A stretch of DNA of 64,000 nucleotides from Allolobophora icterica (GCA_963556255.1 OY744605.1:86705539-86769538), one strand, 5' to 3'; positions 10,030 to 21,299 are shown, numbered from the stretch's first letter. A program made the numbers and translations. The notes: generated by a model from the letters alone, not told the origin.

Positions 10030-12690
10030 GGCTTGGAAGATGTAATTCCTCACCTCCTAAGGTAATGCAACCATGAAGGAATCTGCTTTGGAAGATGCAA
10101 TTCCTCACCTGCTAAGGTAATGCAACCACGAAGGAATCTGCTTTGGAAGATGTAATTCCTCACCTGCTAAGGTAATGCAACCACAAAGGACTCTACTTTG
10201 GAAGATGTAATTCCTCACCTGCTAAGGTAATGCAACCACAAAGGACTCTACTTTGGAAGATGTAATTCCTCACCTGCTAAGGTAATGCAACCACAAAGGA
10301 CTCTACTTTGGAAGATGTAATTCCTCACCTGCTAAGGTAATGCAACCATGAAGGAATCTGCCTTGAAAGATGTAATTCCTCATCTGCTAAGGTAATGCAA
10401 CCACGAAGGAATCGGCTTTGGAAGATGTAATTCCTCACCTGCTAAGGTAATGCAACCACGAAGGAATCTGCTTTGGAAGATGTAATTCCTCACCTGCTAA
10501 GGTAATGCAACCATGAAGGAATCTGCCTTGAAAGATGTAATTCCTCATCTGCTAAGGTAATGCAACCACGAAGGAATCGGCTTTGGAAGATGTAATTCCT
10601 CACCTCCTAAGGTAATGCAACCATGAAGGAATCTGCTTTGGAAGATGCAATTCCTCACCTGCTAAGGTAATGCAACCACGAAGGAATCTGCTTTGGAAGA
10701 TGTAATTCCTCACCTGCTAAGGTAATGCAACCACAAAGGACTCTACTTTGGAAGATGTAATTCCTCACCTGCTAAGGTAATGCAACCACAAAGGACTCTA
10801 CTTTGGAAGATGTAATTCCTCACCTGCTAAGGTAATGCAACCACAAAGGACTCTACTTTGGAAGATGTAATTCCTCACCTGCTAAGGTAATGCAACCACG
10901 AAGGAATCGGCTTTGGAAGATGTAATTCCTCACCTGCTAAGGTAATGCAACCATGAAGGAATCTGCCTTGAAAGATGTAATTCCTCATCTGCTAAGGTAA
11001 TGCAACCACGAAGGAATCGGCTTTGGAAGATGTAATTCCTCACCTGCTAAGGTAACACTCCCATCAGGTCATCTGTCGTGGAAGATATAATTCCTCACCT
11101 GCTATGGTAACGTAACCATGAAGGAATCTACCTCAGAAAATGTAATTCCTCACCTGCTAAGGTAATGCAACCATGAAGGAATCTGCTTTGGAAGATGTAA
11201 TTCCTCACCTGCTAAGGTAATGCAACCATGAAGGAATCTGCTTTGGAAGATGTAATTCCTCACCTGCTAAGGTAATGCAACCATGAAGGAATCTGCTTTG
11301 GAAGATGTAATTCCTCACCTGCTAAGGTAATGCAACCATGAAGGAATCTGCTTTGGAAGATGTAATTCCTCACCTGCTAAGGTAATGCAACCATGAAGGA
11401 ATCTGCTTTGGAAGATGTAATTCCTCACCTGCTAAGGTAATGCAACCATGAAGGAATCTGCTTTGGAAGATGTAATTCCTCACCTGCTATGGTAATATTA
11501 CCATGAAGGAATCTGCTTTGGAAGATGTAATTCCTCACCTGCTAAGGTAATGCAACCACGAAGGAATCTGCTTTGGAAGATGTAATTCCTCACCTGCTAA
11601 GGTAATGCAACCACAAAGGACTCTACTTTGGAAGATGTAATTCCTCACCTGCTAAGGTAATGCAACCACGAAGGAATCTGCTTTGGAAGATGTAATTCCT
11701 CACCTGCTAAGGTAATGCAACCACGAAGGAATCTGCCTTGAAAGATGTAATTCCTCATCTGCTAAAGTAACGCTACCATGAAGGAATCTACTTTGGAAGA
11801 TGTAATTCCTCACCTGCTAATTAATGTAACACTACCATGAAGTAATCTGCCTTGGAAGATGCAATTCCTCACCTGCTATGGTAATATTACCATGAAGTAA
11901 TCTGCCTTGGAAGATGTAACTCCTCATCTGCTGAAGTAAAGCTATCATGAAGGAATCTGCTTTGGAAGATGTAATTCCTCACCTGCTAAGGTAACGCTAT
12001 CGTGAAGGAAATTGCTTTGGAGGATGTAATTCCTCACCTGCTAAGGTAATGTTACCATGAAGGAATCTTTGGAAGATGTAATTCCTCACCTGCTAAGGTA
12101 ACGCTACCATGTAGGAATCTGCTTTGGAAGATGTAATTCCTCACCTGCTAAGGTAACGCTACCATGTAGAAATCTGCTTTGGAAGATGTACCGGCAATTC
12201 ATCACCTGCTAAGGTAATTCTCCCGTGAAGTTGCCTTAAAAGATGTAATTCCTCACCTGCTAAGGTAACACTCCCATCAGGTCATCTGTCGTGGAAGATA
12301 TAATTCCTCACCTGCTATGGTAACGTAACCATGAAGGAATCTACCTCAGAAAATGTAATTCCTCACCTGCTAAGGTAACGCTACCATGTAGGAATCTGCT
12401 TTGGAAGATGTAATTCCTCACCTGCTAAGGTAACGCTACCATGTAGGAATCTGCTTTTGAAGATGTAATTCCTCACCTGCTAAGGTAACGCTACCATGAA
12501 GGAATCTGCTTTGGAAGATGTAATTCCTCACCTGCTAAGGTAACGCTACCATGTAGGAATTTGCTTTGGAAGATGTAATTCCTCACCTGCTAAGGTAATG
12601 CTACCATGTAGGAATCTGCTTTGGAAGATGTAATTCCTCACCTGCTAAGGTAACGCTACCATGAAGGAATCTGCCTTGGTAGATTAGTCG
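10030..12690. repeat. 55-bp satellite array with higher-order repeats
   Basis: About 48 tandem units, each 55 bp, containing in order CTTTGGAAGATGTAATTCCT, CACCTGCTAAGGTAATGCAA and CCAYRAAGGA. Variants repeat in blocks: the rare form CACCTCCTAAGG starts at 10051 and again at 10601, exactly ten units apart; the variant with CACTCCCATCAGGTC occurs near 11055 and again near 12268, about 1.21 kb (22 units) apart. The right third (after about 11,780) is more diverged and has indels. Most units carry the E-box CACCTG. No coding capacity. Confidence 0.97.
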
Positions 12691-12831
12691 GAGGATATTT
12701 GTCGTTGGATACTGTTCATCAGACCAATCTACGAATGCAACAGATTCACATTTTATTACCCACAGAAATCAAATGACAATGTAAAACCCTTTTCTTTGTC
12801 ATCTCTAACCCTTTGGCTTGTGATTCTCGCC

Positions 12832-12902
12832 CTCTATCTCCCTCTGTCTGTTTCTATCTCCCTCTGTCTGTTTCTATCTCCCTCTCTGTTTCTATCTCCA
12901 TG
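12832..12902. repeat. CCCTCTGTCTGTTTCTATCT short minisatellite
   Basis: Three to four 20-bp pyrimidine-rich units. The flanks to 13657 hold no recognisable gene; a GTG-rich imperfect repeat lies at about 13255-13335. Confidence 0.7.
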
Positions 12903-13656
12903 CCTGGCTGTCGGATTTTCTATCCTATTCCGAAGGACTTGATGTAGACGGTGACTCCAGACACACGCAGGCACTTGGTGTGGTCCCATCATTTGAAATT
13001 CTCTGGAAACTCTAACTGAGATGTCCTTCCTTCTAGATTCAAACTTCACTTTTCTTCCAGTCTCAGTTCAATGTTTCCCATGCACAGAGCTTCAAAGTGA
13101 ACCTCCAAAGGTGGTCAGAGTTTCAGTTGCATTGTTTTCTTACTCTACATAGAAAAGTGTGAAGTACAGGATGGCAAGAGAGTTGGACCTATGGATGAGA
13201 TAGACAAGAATAGTGCATGATGGTTAGAGGGTTAGAAGTTAGGCTGAGGTGATAAGTGGGTGTGTGTAGGTGATATGTTGGTGAAGTGTGGGTGGTGTGG
13301 GCAATGATTGTGTAATATGAGTGGTATGTGGGTATGTGTGAATTTGAAGTCACTGTACCTTGTGGCCAGTTGTCGTAGACATGCTGTGTTATAATCGACA
13401 CGGAATCGCTCGGATTAAACCGGAATTCTTTCGTTTTACCCGACACAAGGATCAGCTTCAAGTTCACCTTCAGAGTCCAAACACAAAGCCATGTAATCCA
13501 CCGTAAACCCTATTACGCTCTAACAAAACACTGCATCAGCCCAACTAACACAACATAAGGCACATAATATAAATCTATCGTAAGGTAATGAAACTGAAAG
13601 ACGACAATTAACTTATCACTGGACTGAGTTCACACAACGACCTCTAAGCGCATAAC

Positions 13657-14348
13657 ACCCTACAATGTGGTTTTCAACCAGGGTTCCACGGAACTTAAGG
13701 GTTATATGAGTGTTGGCCGGGGTTATGCCATAGTTCAATATAAAATAAAAAAAACAGCTGCAATCACACAAGCAGGAGCAATGAGCAGAATTTTCACAGC
13801 TTTCAGTCAGACATAAGTAGGTATTTTTTAATATAATATAATAGCCACCACCAGAGGTGAAAATAACATATATTCAAAGTTAAAAATCGAAAATCCAAAT
13901 ACTATCCCAACATTCACTTTGTGCTGTCAACTCCTAGAGCTCTAGCGATCGCCATGACACACATTCTCCATTGCTTCCTATTCTTTTGGTTTGTTGTGTC
14001 TCATGACGATTTTCTTGGCATGTTAACAGGGGTGGTTTGCCATTGCCTTCCTCTGGTTTTGCCTGCCGTGCCCATTCGTTCCCCTTCCCATGGAAGGGTA
14101 TTAACGGTCCGCACCACGTGAAGGTGGGCACGGAGGACTTTGGTTCATCAGCCCAGGTCGGATCCGAGTCTACGCTCTTAAGAGACGTCGGTCAGGTCGC
14201 CTCCCTGCTTTACTCTGTAACAGAGTGACTGATGAACCTTTGCAGACCCAACATTACAAATTACAATAACATTTATTGAAATGCGCTGCGTTCCGTAAGC
14301 AAATGAGCACTTTGAGGACAACAAAAGGTTGAAAACCACTGCCCTACA
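13657..14348. mobile_element. hAT-type MITE interrupted by another repeat
   Basis: Terminal inverted repeats GTGGTTTTCAACC (left, near 13667) and GGTTGAAAACCACTG (right, ending 14341). Flanking direct repeat CCCTACA at 13658-13664 and 14342-14348, consistent with a slightly decayed 8-bp hAT target duplication. No transposase is encoded. It was later split by the insertion at 13915-14246. Confidence 0.78.
13915..14246 (+). mobile_element. interspersed repeat family C, copy 1
   Basis: About 332 bp inserted in the hAT MITE and flanked by a perfect 9-bp direct repeat CCCAACATT (13906-13914 and 14247-14255). A close copy lies at 55316-55747 and a distant relative at 24127-24537. Recognisable internal words are GGGGTGGTTTGCCATTGCC and, near the end, ACTCTGTAACAGAGT, a perfect 7-bp hairpin. 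It has no poly(A), tRNA-like head or open frame. Class unknown. Confidence 0.72.
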
Positions 14349-15838
14349 GTTATAAAAAAATTATAAGACAACATTTTTAATGGAAAGTTACTTTACACAG
14401 CACTTACATGCAGGGTAAAAAACAATTAAATGGCATCACTTTTAAAGAACATAAATTCGCAGAAACTCTTAAGTGTTGCTCCGGATTTGATTGGTCTTTT
14501 GGGTGAAGCATAGAAGAAATACAACAAAACATTCCTCAATCTCCACTGCACAGCTACTAAGAGGCTTTTTATGGGGTCACCCTTCTGTACATGCAGTTTA
14601 CTTAAAACCATTATGGATAGGTCTAAAATGGTGCTACACAAACCGCTATATACACATGTGTACACAATATCAATTGTAATTAGTAACTTCTGTTGTCCCG
14701 GTGTCTAATGCACAAGGCGCACCAAAACCAAGCCGTAATTAGGTCAATAATCTATCTGTAATCAGTGTGTTAGGACTGTTCCAAACCAAACACTGGCTTC
14801 CTTGTGTCTGGTGCACAAATATAACATCAGTTAATCCTTCACAGGATAATTCCGCCTTTGCCTTTGGATCTTAGCACTTTAACAAGGCGATCCTTTCAAT
14901 TAGAATGGAGAGTAGGCATTACCTTATCTGGTGGTATTTGTGTTGCCATTATTTTCAACTGGTCTCATAAGATCCTCAATCCCTCTCTCCAGCACAAGAT
15001 AGAAAAGCAAAGTGTACCAGTTGTTTTCACAGGTTCTAGTCACGCTTCGCTAGACGACAGACAATTATCCAAGAACTCGTTAAACCGTTTGAATCTCCTA
15101 ACAGCATGCCTACCAGTAGTCTAATTTCCAGATTAAAATTAACGGGACTCCTCGGTAAATATTCTACACTGGGCTAAACGATCGAGTTTCGTACAGAATA
15201 GCGCTAGAGAAATGACGGCGGCGCCTGACAGTGACCCGAAGGCCGTCGGCGCTGTCCTTGTCCTTGAGGTAGAAGAATCTGTTTCGTCTCGAGGCAGACG
15301 AAACACCTAATGTCCGCCGGAGTAGAAACGACGGGAAAACGATCCAAATGGATCAGTATAACCAAGTCCATCTGACGAAATCAGATAACAAAAAACTAAT
15401 CGCTTTCCTTCGCACATCCGCCTCCCAACAAAAATTCAACAACCGTCGCTCGGAATTCTGGGAATACGCGTGACGTCACGACGTTTATTCCATATAGATC
15501 ACGTGACTGCGAAGGGCCAAATTCTATAGCGCATAGTTAGTTTTTTCTCAACATTTTCATTGTTGTGAGGGAATATCTGTTTATTGCCTTTTGCCAGCTT
15601 TGGAATGCTCATACTATAGTTGTTTTATAGTCATTTTTGTGGGCATGAGCATAAAAAATGATCATCAAAATTGATCTTTAAATACCTTAGTTGGAATCCA
15701 TGTGTACTGATAGCTAAGTTCTTTAGTTGAGTTCTAGGCCTATTATTGTTTTTAGGCTACCTGTTGGTCATATAACTTGATTGATGTTACCGTTCAAAGT
15801 ATTGATTGTGCTGCCATTTACTTGTATTACCATAAATG
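14349..15838. other. intergenic DNA with a reverse SINE tail and a CRE/E-box cluster
   Basis: A reverse-oriented SINE tail lies at about 14672-14750 (close to that at 28742). From about 15190 to 15540 the DNA is richer in CpG. I find no coding exon that I can support. Confidence 0.5.
15471..15506. promoter_or_regulatory. CRE plus palindromic CACGTG E-box
   Basis: TGACGTCA at 15471-15478 and TCACGTGA at 15499-15506, 20 bp apart, inside a locally CpG-rich segment. This resembles a promoter, but no adjoining exon was found. Confidence 0.35.
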
Positions 15839-16345
15839 TTTACTAGGTGGCCCTGCTAAGCGGGATCAAGATGCCTTTTGGGTCTCCTCTTAATTTTTTG
15901 TTGACAAAATTCAAACTTTATGCTGTATTTTCCTTGTACTCAGAGCCGTAGCAACAAAGAACGTGGCCCCTCCGAACATACGTCCGGGGCCCCTTACAAT
16001 GCGCATACGTCCGGGGCCCCTTACAATGCGGAACTGGAAATGCGGTAATATAGGCTAGGCCTACAATACAGGCCTACAGGGTTCATATTATGTATACATA
16101 GGCCTACGCCGTATACAGTGTACATGACATTGTATTCCATTTCCGTATTTACACAAAGCGCTTCTTCGAGCCTTGTTCTCCACAAATTGGTTAATCAATG
16201 CGTCATAATCGTTATTTTTGCCACGTTTAGGGGCCCCTTCTAGGAAGGGACCCCGCCGGTCGGATGGTACGGAGGGCGGTCGCTACTCGCTACGCCTCTG
16301 GTTGTACTTTTAAAAAATGGCTTCAATAAAAGGATTGATTGATGT
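15839..16345 (+). mobile_element. CR1-like LINE 3' end, split by a hAT MITE
   Basis: 15839-15940 holds the conserved 3'-UTR word (CTAAGCGGGATC, then CCTTTTGGGTCTCC) also found in the LINEs at 41161-41199 and 24846-24895. 16309-16345 holds the tail CTTCAATAAAAGGATTGATTGATG. The MITE at 15941-16300 separates them. Confidence 0.62.
15933..16308. mobile_element. hAT-type MITE inside a LINE tail
   Basis: The element is 15941-16300 (360 bp). Terminal inverted repeats are CAGAGCCGTAGC on the left and, reversed, CAGAGGCGTAGC on the right (11 of 12 match). The flanking 8-mers are CTTGTACT and GTTGTACT (7 of 8). It contains two direct copies of CATACGTCCGGGGCCCC. No coding capacity. Confidence 0.82.
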
Positions 16346-16481
16346 GCAAAGTTCTCAAGATTTTATAGTTTTTATGTTGCTCATTTATCCTACTCTAGGC
16401 TATGTGATCCAGTTTATTCATGCACTATAGGCCTACGTTGTTTATCATCATCATCATCATCATCATCATCAGTCCATGGGC

Positions 16482-18446
16482 TCAGCGCCCGTTGGTGTCA
16501 ATTGCATGCTTCACGATTTGCCTCCATACGTATCGTTCCTGTGCTATCAGGCTCAGCCTGTGTATATCCATTTCGCACCAATCTTTAACATCGTCCAACC
16601 ATTCTCTGCTTGGCCTCCCTCTGATCCCCGTACCGTCAATTAACCCAAACATGGTTTGCTTGATCAGTCTGTTGTTGTCCATTCTGCACACATGTCCAAA
16701 GAAGTTGAGCTTTCTTTTCATTATCAGTTGCTTGATGTTTTTGGTGTTTCCAACTCTTAAGCGTACCTCTTTGTTTGTTATCTTTTGTTGCCACCTGATG
16801 TGTAATATCCTTCTGTAGCATCTCATTTCGAATGCCAGTAGTTTGTTTGTGTCGCGCTTTCGCAGAGTCCATGTCTCGCATGCGTATAACAATACGCTGA
16901 ATACGCATGTTTTGATTATTTCTATTTTGGTTTGGATAGTGATCTCGCGACTTCTCCAGATACTCCCAAATCCCGCCATTGCTCCTGCTGCCTTCGCAAT
17001 TCTTCTTCCTATCTCCTTCCCACAGTCGTTGTTCCACGTCAGCAGGCTTCCCAGGTAGACAAATTCTTCCACGTTCTCTAGTGTCTCTCCATTCACCTCC
17101 ACCACTGTCGTGTTATCCCTACTCCCAAATGTCATTGTCTTTGTTTTGCTGTTATTAATTCTCAGCCCTACCGCCTCCCCTTCCTTGTGTAGTGTCTTCA
17201 CGTTTTCCTGTATGTTTTGGGTGTTTTCTTCTATCAGGTCTATGTCATCTGCGAATATCAAGTTGTTTACCAATGTCCCATGTATTGAGATTCCGGTTTT
17301 TTTGTTTTTGATTTTTTCCATCACTCTTTCTAAGTATGTGATGAATGCTGTCGGAGAGATGGGGTCGCCTTGTTTTGCGCCTACTGTGATGTTGAACCAT
17401 TCACCGATATCCTTGTCCACTCTGACCGCTGATTTCGCCTCGCTGCACGCATGTTTGATCATTTGCGTCAGTCTCCTCCCCACTCCGAATGACTTGAGCA
17501 CTGCTTGTAGAACATCGTGTCTCACCGAGTCGAACGCCTTTTGAAAATCGATAAAGCAGTTGTGCACTACTTTCCCCTTTCTTTTCGCTTTTTCTGCTAT
17601 GAGCCTCAGAATTAGTATCTGTTGTACTGTGTTGCGGTCTTTTCTGAAACCTGCCTGCTCTTCGGCCAGATGTTCCTCTACCTGCGGCTTCAGCCGTTCT
17701 AGTAAGATGGTCATCAGTACCTTGCTCATATGGTTCATCAGCGCTAATGTTCTGTAGTTGCTGCATTTTGATAGGTCTCCTTTCTTTGGGATGGCCACTA
17801 TGATCGAGCGCGTCCATTCCTCAGGGATTCTTCCCTCTCTCCAAGCCTGGTTGCAAATGGCATGGAGTTTCTTGGTTAGTGCCTCACCTCCAGCCCTAAT
17901 AGCTTCTCCCGTGATGTGGTCTGTTCCTGGCGCCTTGTTGTTTTTTAACTTGTTTATGGCTGCTTCCACCTCTGCCATGAGGATATCGTCTTCCTCATCT
18001 TCCTTCGCTGGGGGGGGGGCTATCTCCTCAAGATCCTTGATGACATCGTCGCTGTTCTCCGTTGCTTGGTACAGTTCGCTGCAGTATTCCGTCCATCTCT
18101 TCTTTATTTCCTCTTTATCCTGCAGGATCTTCCCATCCTTATCCGCTATTGCCGTTTGTCTTGGTTTCCATGGTCTACTTATCTTCTTTATGAGTTGGTA
18201 AGTTTGCCTGCATCTGTTGTTCGCTGCTGATTCTTCTATGGCTGCGTGCTGTTCCCTCAGCCAGTTTTCTTTATCCTTTCTTGCCGCTTTCCTGACTATG
18301 TTGCATTGGCATCTGTATTCAGCAGCTTTCTTATCCGAATCTAATCGTCTCTGCTTCATTTCGCGCTTTTGCCTCGCCAGTTCCAGTGTGTGATTGGAGA
18401 TCCATGGTTTGTTGCGTCTGCAGACTGTTGGCACTGTGGCCTCCAT
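16482..18446 (-). CDS. RTE-clade LINE reverse transcriptase
   Basis: 654 residues with the reverse-transcriptase order expected for RTE elements: an AIPKKGDLSKCSNYR motif near 220, the first catalytic Asp in FIDFQKAFDSV near 290, GAKQGDPISP, and the FADD box near 395, followed by the cysteine- and tryptophan-rich C-terminal region with YACETWTLRK. It ends ...HAIDTNGR. The coding frame is intact but shifted relative to the endonuclease part upstream, so the copy cannot make the full protein without frameshifting. Confidence 0.92.
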   Translation of the reverse strand: MEATVPTVCRRNKPWISNHTLELARQKREMKQRRLDSDKKAAEYRCQCNIVRKAARKDKENWLREQHAAIEESAANNRCRQTYQLIKKISRPWKPRQTAIADKDGKILQDKEEIKKRWTEYCSELYQATENSDDVIKDLEEIAPPPAKEDEEDDILMAEVEAAINKLKNNKAPGTDHITGEAIRAGGEALTKKLHAICNQAWREGRIPEEWTRSIIVAIPKKGDLSKCSNYRTLALMNHMSKVLMTILLERLKPQVEEHLAEEQAGFRKDRNTVQQILILRLIAEKAKRKGKVVHNCFIDFQKAFDSVRHDVLQAVLKSFGVGRRLTQMIKHACSEAKSAVRVDKDIGEWFNITVGAKQGDPISPTAFITYLERVMEKIKNKKTGISIHGTLVNNLIFADDIDLIEENTQNIQENVKTLHKEGEAVGLRINNSKTKTMTFGSRDNTTVVEVNGETLENVEEFVYLGSLLTWNNDCGKEIGRRIAKAAGAMAGFGSIWRSREITIQTKIEIIKTCVFSVLLYACETWTLRKRDTNKLLAFEMRCYRRILHIRWQQKITNKEVRLRVGNTKNIKQLIMKRKLNFFGHVCRMDNNRLIKQTMFGLIDGTGIRGRPSREWLDDVKDWCEMDIHRLSLIAQERYVWRQIVKHAIDTNGR

Positions 18447-18972
18447 AGCTTGTTGTATGGCCCTGCTGAGGTTGCTGACTTTTTGTTCAAATCGTTCGCT
18501 TCTCCTTCTTCGTCTTGAGTGGTAAGCCTCGTCTCTAGCTCCCTGTAGTAGGCCTCCTGTATCTCCTTTGTTTTGAGTGTCTCCATGGCCAATTGCGGCT
18601 CGAATTTCTTTCGTTCTCTTGTCTGTTTTAGTCTTATCTCAAATTTCGCCATTACTAGGCTGTGGTCTGATGATATGTCAGCTCCCTGATAGGTCCTGCA
18701 GTTCCAAATCGCTGATTTCCATCTTCTTTCCACCAATATTAGATCTATCATGTTTGTGTGTTTCCCATCTGGGGCCAGCCATGTCCATTTCCTGCTGTCC
18801 CTTTGTTGGAACCTTGTGTTGCTAATGTACATGTTATGTTTGGTAGCAAATTCAAGGAGTCTCTCGCCTCTCTCGTTCCTTTCACCGTGTCCGTATCTTC
18901 CCATAGCCATTTCCCAGCTTTTGTTGTCTTTCCCCACCTTCGCATTCCAGTCTCCCATAATTATTTTTATAT
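18356..18972 (-). pseudogene. RTE-clade endonuclease fragment (5' truncated, frameshifted)
   Basis: The sense strand opens with DIKIIMGDWNAKVG, a conserved mid-endonuclease motif, and keeps the catalytic SDHSLV box, so about two thirds of the APE-type endonuclease is missing. The frame departs from the reverse-transcriptase frame somewhere between about 18450 and 18560, in a purine-rich stretch encoding Arg/Glu. Confidence 0.88.
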
Positions 18973-19450
18973 CGTTGTTTATATTTAACGTAAATGCAAA
19001 TAAAACATAGGCCTATAGCCTATTTTGTTAAATAGGGCAGTTGTGTTAAACGTTTGCAATTTCGTATTCAGGCCCTACTGAGGTTATTTTCCTGGAAGAA
19101 TTGCGTTTTCTCAGATTGTTAAAACCTATAGCTGTAGCCTACTCACGGCAACAAAATGCTAGATTAAGTTTTTTGTTAATGAGCCTGGCCTGTTTTGCAT
19201 GCTGACGTTTATCAGAGTTTGGTCGAGACCAAAGACAAAGCGGTATTAATTTCTGAGGTCAACTACAATGACATAGAGCCTAATAGGCCTACGGGTATGC
19301 AGGCACGCAAAAAGGAAAATAAAGCTATATGACCGCAGATAGCAAAATACTTCGTTTTTTTATTTGCACGATAGGTCAACGAACATTTTCCAAGCCCTTA
19401 TAGTCTTCCGGCTAACTTACATCCTTCCATCATGGGATGGATTCTTGTCA

Positions 19451-19928
19451 GCAGAATTTAGGGTTCAGCCGGGTAGACATTTTTCACCGGATCCGAATCC
19501 GAGTATTTGGATGTAGCTAGCTAATATATTTGCCGGATCCGGGTACGAAACCGAGTACGGTACCATTTGTTCCATATGCGAAGCTTCACATTTTCATGTA
19601 ATGAAAAACTATCCAAAAAAAATAATGTCTGTACTTGTAATAACTCACTAATACAATTTGAAATTGAGAAATAAATAATCAATGAAATGGACTTGACTTC
19701 TGTTGTGGACTCCCAGTGTTTGTGTTTTTTTGTACTTTTCTCCTTCGAAATGAATATGCTAGGCCTAGATGAAGCTCAAAGCTGATAATTATGAGCCTAC
19801 AAATTCCGGCATGTGAGGCAGACAAGCAACTATAATTTGTGTGTACAGTATTTGCCGAGGTGAATACTTCCGAATATTCGGCCGAGGCAAATGTCCGAGG
19901 CGATTTCCGGCTGACCCCTAACAGAATT
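19451..19928. mobile_element. hAT-type MITE (TAGGG ends)
   Basis: The element is 19459-19920 (462 bp). Terminal repeats TAGGGTTCAGCCGG and TAGGGGTCAGCCGG (right end reversed) match at 13 of 14 bases. Flanking 8-mers are GCAGAATT and ACAGAATT (7 of 8). Inside are repeated CGGATCCG and CCGAG words in both directions, a layout known for hAT subterminal transposase sites. 18983-19450 holds nothing recognisable. Confidence 0.83.
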
Positions 19929-20687
19929 GGTTGGAAGAATTGATTCATTTTTGCGCAGGGCTGGGCGCAACAACGTCTTGAGTTGGGACAGTTTAGGCCT
20001 AACGTTGGGGAAGATTTGTGAGAAAATTGAACTGAAGTTCTTTAAAAGCATCCAGGCACCCCAACACTCATGGGCGGCGTTCCCGGGGGAGGGAGTCGAG
20101 CGGGACAAGACCCATGGGTGCACCTTTAAGAGTGGGGGACACCATACATTTGTCCCCCCCCCAAATATTTTGAAGAAACACCAAAAATGGTCAACAAATT
20201 TGATCGTTTTACCTCCTTTTTTTTACCAGATCAGTTCTTACTGATATTGTGCTACTTTGCTACTTTTCGCAAATGCATGTATTGTTGTTGTAAAGTATGA
20301 GCGTTCGTCTCGTGCGAATAAAAAATTATCTACTTACTTACTTAGCTGCCTATACGTTGCTTGAGCAGTAGTTAAATTTAGCTGGAATTTAGTAACCAGT
20401 GCGTCTGATTTGAAAATAGTAGGCGGGTTGAAAATCGCTCACGCTTGATCGAGTAGGCGAGTGATATGCGGTCGATCTCGGGAGCAAATGTGGACAGCGT
20501 ATTTTGTGTATCATATTAGTGATTTTTCGTATCGCTGCATATGGTACTCATCTACTAAGGTCAATCTCACTTCAGTTCCGTTACCTGAGTAGGTCTCTTG
20601 AAGAGGCGCTATATGAATTATCAGAATGAATGATTCAATGAACATTAAAACCTATCATTGACGTAAGATGACGTGTGACGGCTGATT

Positions 20688-20927
20688 TCACAACGTTGGT
20701 TGAGCCTTCGGCATAGTCGTTGAACACTCATTTTTAGCTTGACCTTTCAGCCGGCAATCCATTCGAATTTTATCGGCGTACTTTCTGCAGGACTTGCAGT
20801 AAAAAAATTTAACAGTCCGACGGTTTTCTATTTCGACTACATCGACATCGAACGAGTCGCCTAATTTCCATGACAGATACTTGCTCAACTGTACATTATT
20901 GTTAGACTTGCTCATCTTCGCCGCCAT
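20688..20927 (-). CDS. hypothetical small Cys-containing ORF
   Basis: 79 residues starting MAAKMSK, with an ATG in a fair context (CAACAATGG) and a GGCGGC run. The middle holds FYCKSCRKYADKIRMDC, a possible zinc-binding motif that resembles the BED/TTF-like fingers of hAT-derived proteins in layout only. A CRE-like TGATGTCACG lies upstream near 20970. It may be a first exon or a transposon fragment; I do not recognise the family. Confidence 0.35.
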   Translation of the reverse strand: MAAKMSKSNNNVQLSKYLSWKLGDSFDVDVVEIENRRTVKFFYCKSCRKYADKIRMDCRLKGQAKNECSTTMPKAQPTL

Positions 20928-21058
20928 TGTTGCTTAAAATAATTTCCGAAATTGGTGATGTTACGGATGATGTCACGGGGCGTGAGGTGTCGGCCGTGTT
21001 GCCAGAGGCGGGTTAAGGCATGTTCAACATGTTCGGCCGAACAGGGGCCCCCACACTT

Positions 21059-21223
21059 TAGGGGCCCCCACACATGCAAAAGAAACTTTTTTTCAATATT
21101 TTATAATAATTCTTATTTGTTAAGTCTAATAGTAAAAATGAGCAAAAAACTCGGAACAAATTATCGGAAACTACTCATTTAATATACACAAATACACAAC
21201 TTTTGCACATGTGTGGGCCCCTA
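21059..21223. mobile_element. small inverted-repeat element (possible MITE)
   Basis: About 24-bp imperfect inverted repeats: left starts TAGGGGCCCCCACACATG, right reversed starts TAGGGGCCCACACATGTG. The 120 bp between them are AT-rich. No convincing target duplication, so the class is unknown. Confidence 0.5.
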
Positions 21224-21299
21224 TTGGAGTTTCCACTATCAGGCAGATTCATAGTAAGACCTACTTTTACTTGCTTATTTAAACATTTACTACCTGACG

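Larger units (their letters stand above)
16436..18982 (-). mobile_element. 5'-truncated RTE-clade LINE with perfect target duplication
   Basis: The element spans 16446-18972 on the minus strand and is flanked by the same 10-mer, CGTTGTTTAT, at 16436-16445 and 18973-18982. It starts inside the endonuclease domain (5' truncation) and ends about 10 nt after the reverse-transcriptase stop codon, running straight into a (TGA)n tail. A very short 3' UTR and simple-repeat tail are typical of the RTE clade. Confidence 0.93.

Noticed and set aside
10030..12690. CRISPR-like regular repeat
   Set aside because: The whole 55-bp unit repeats with no unique spacers, and the window is eukaryotic. It is a satellite.
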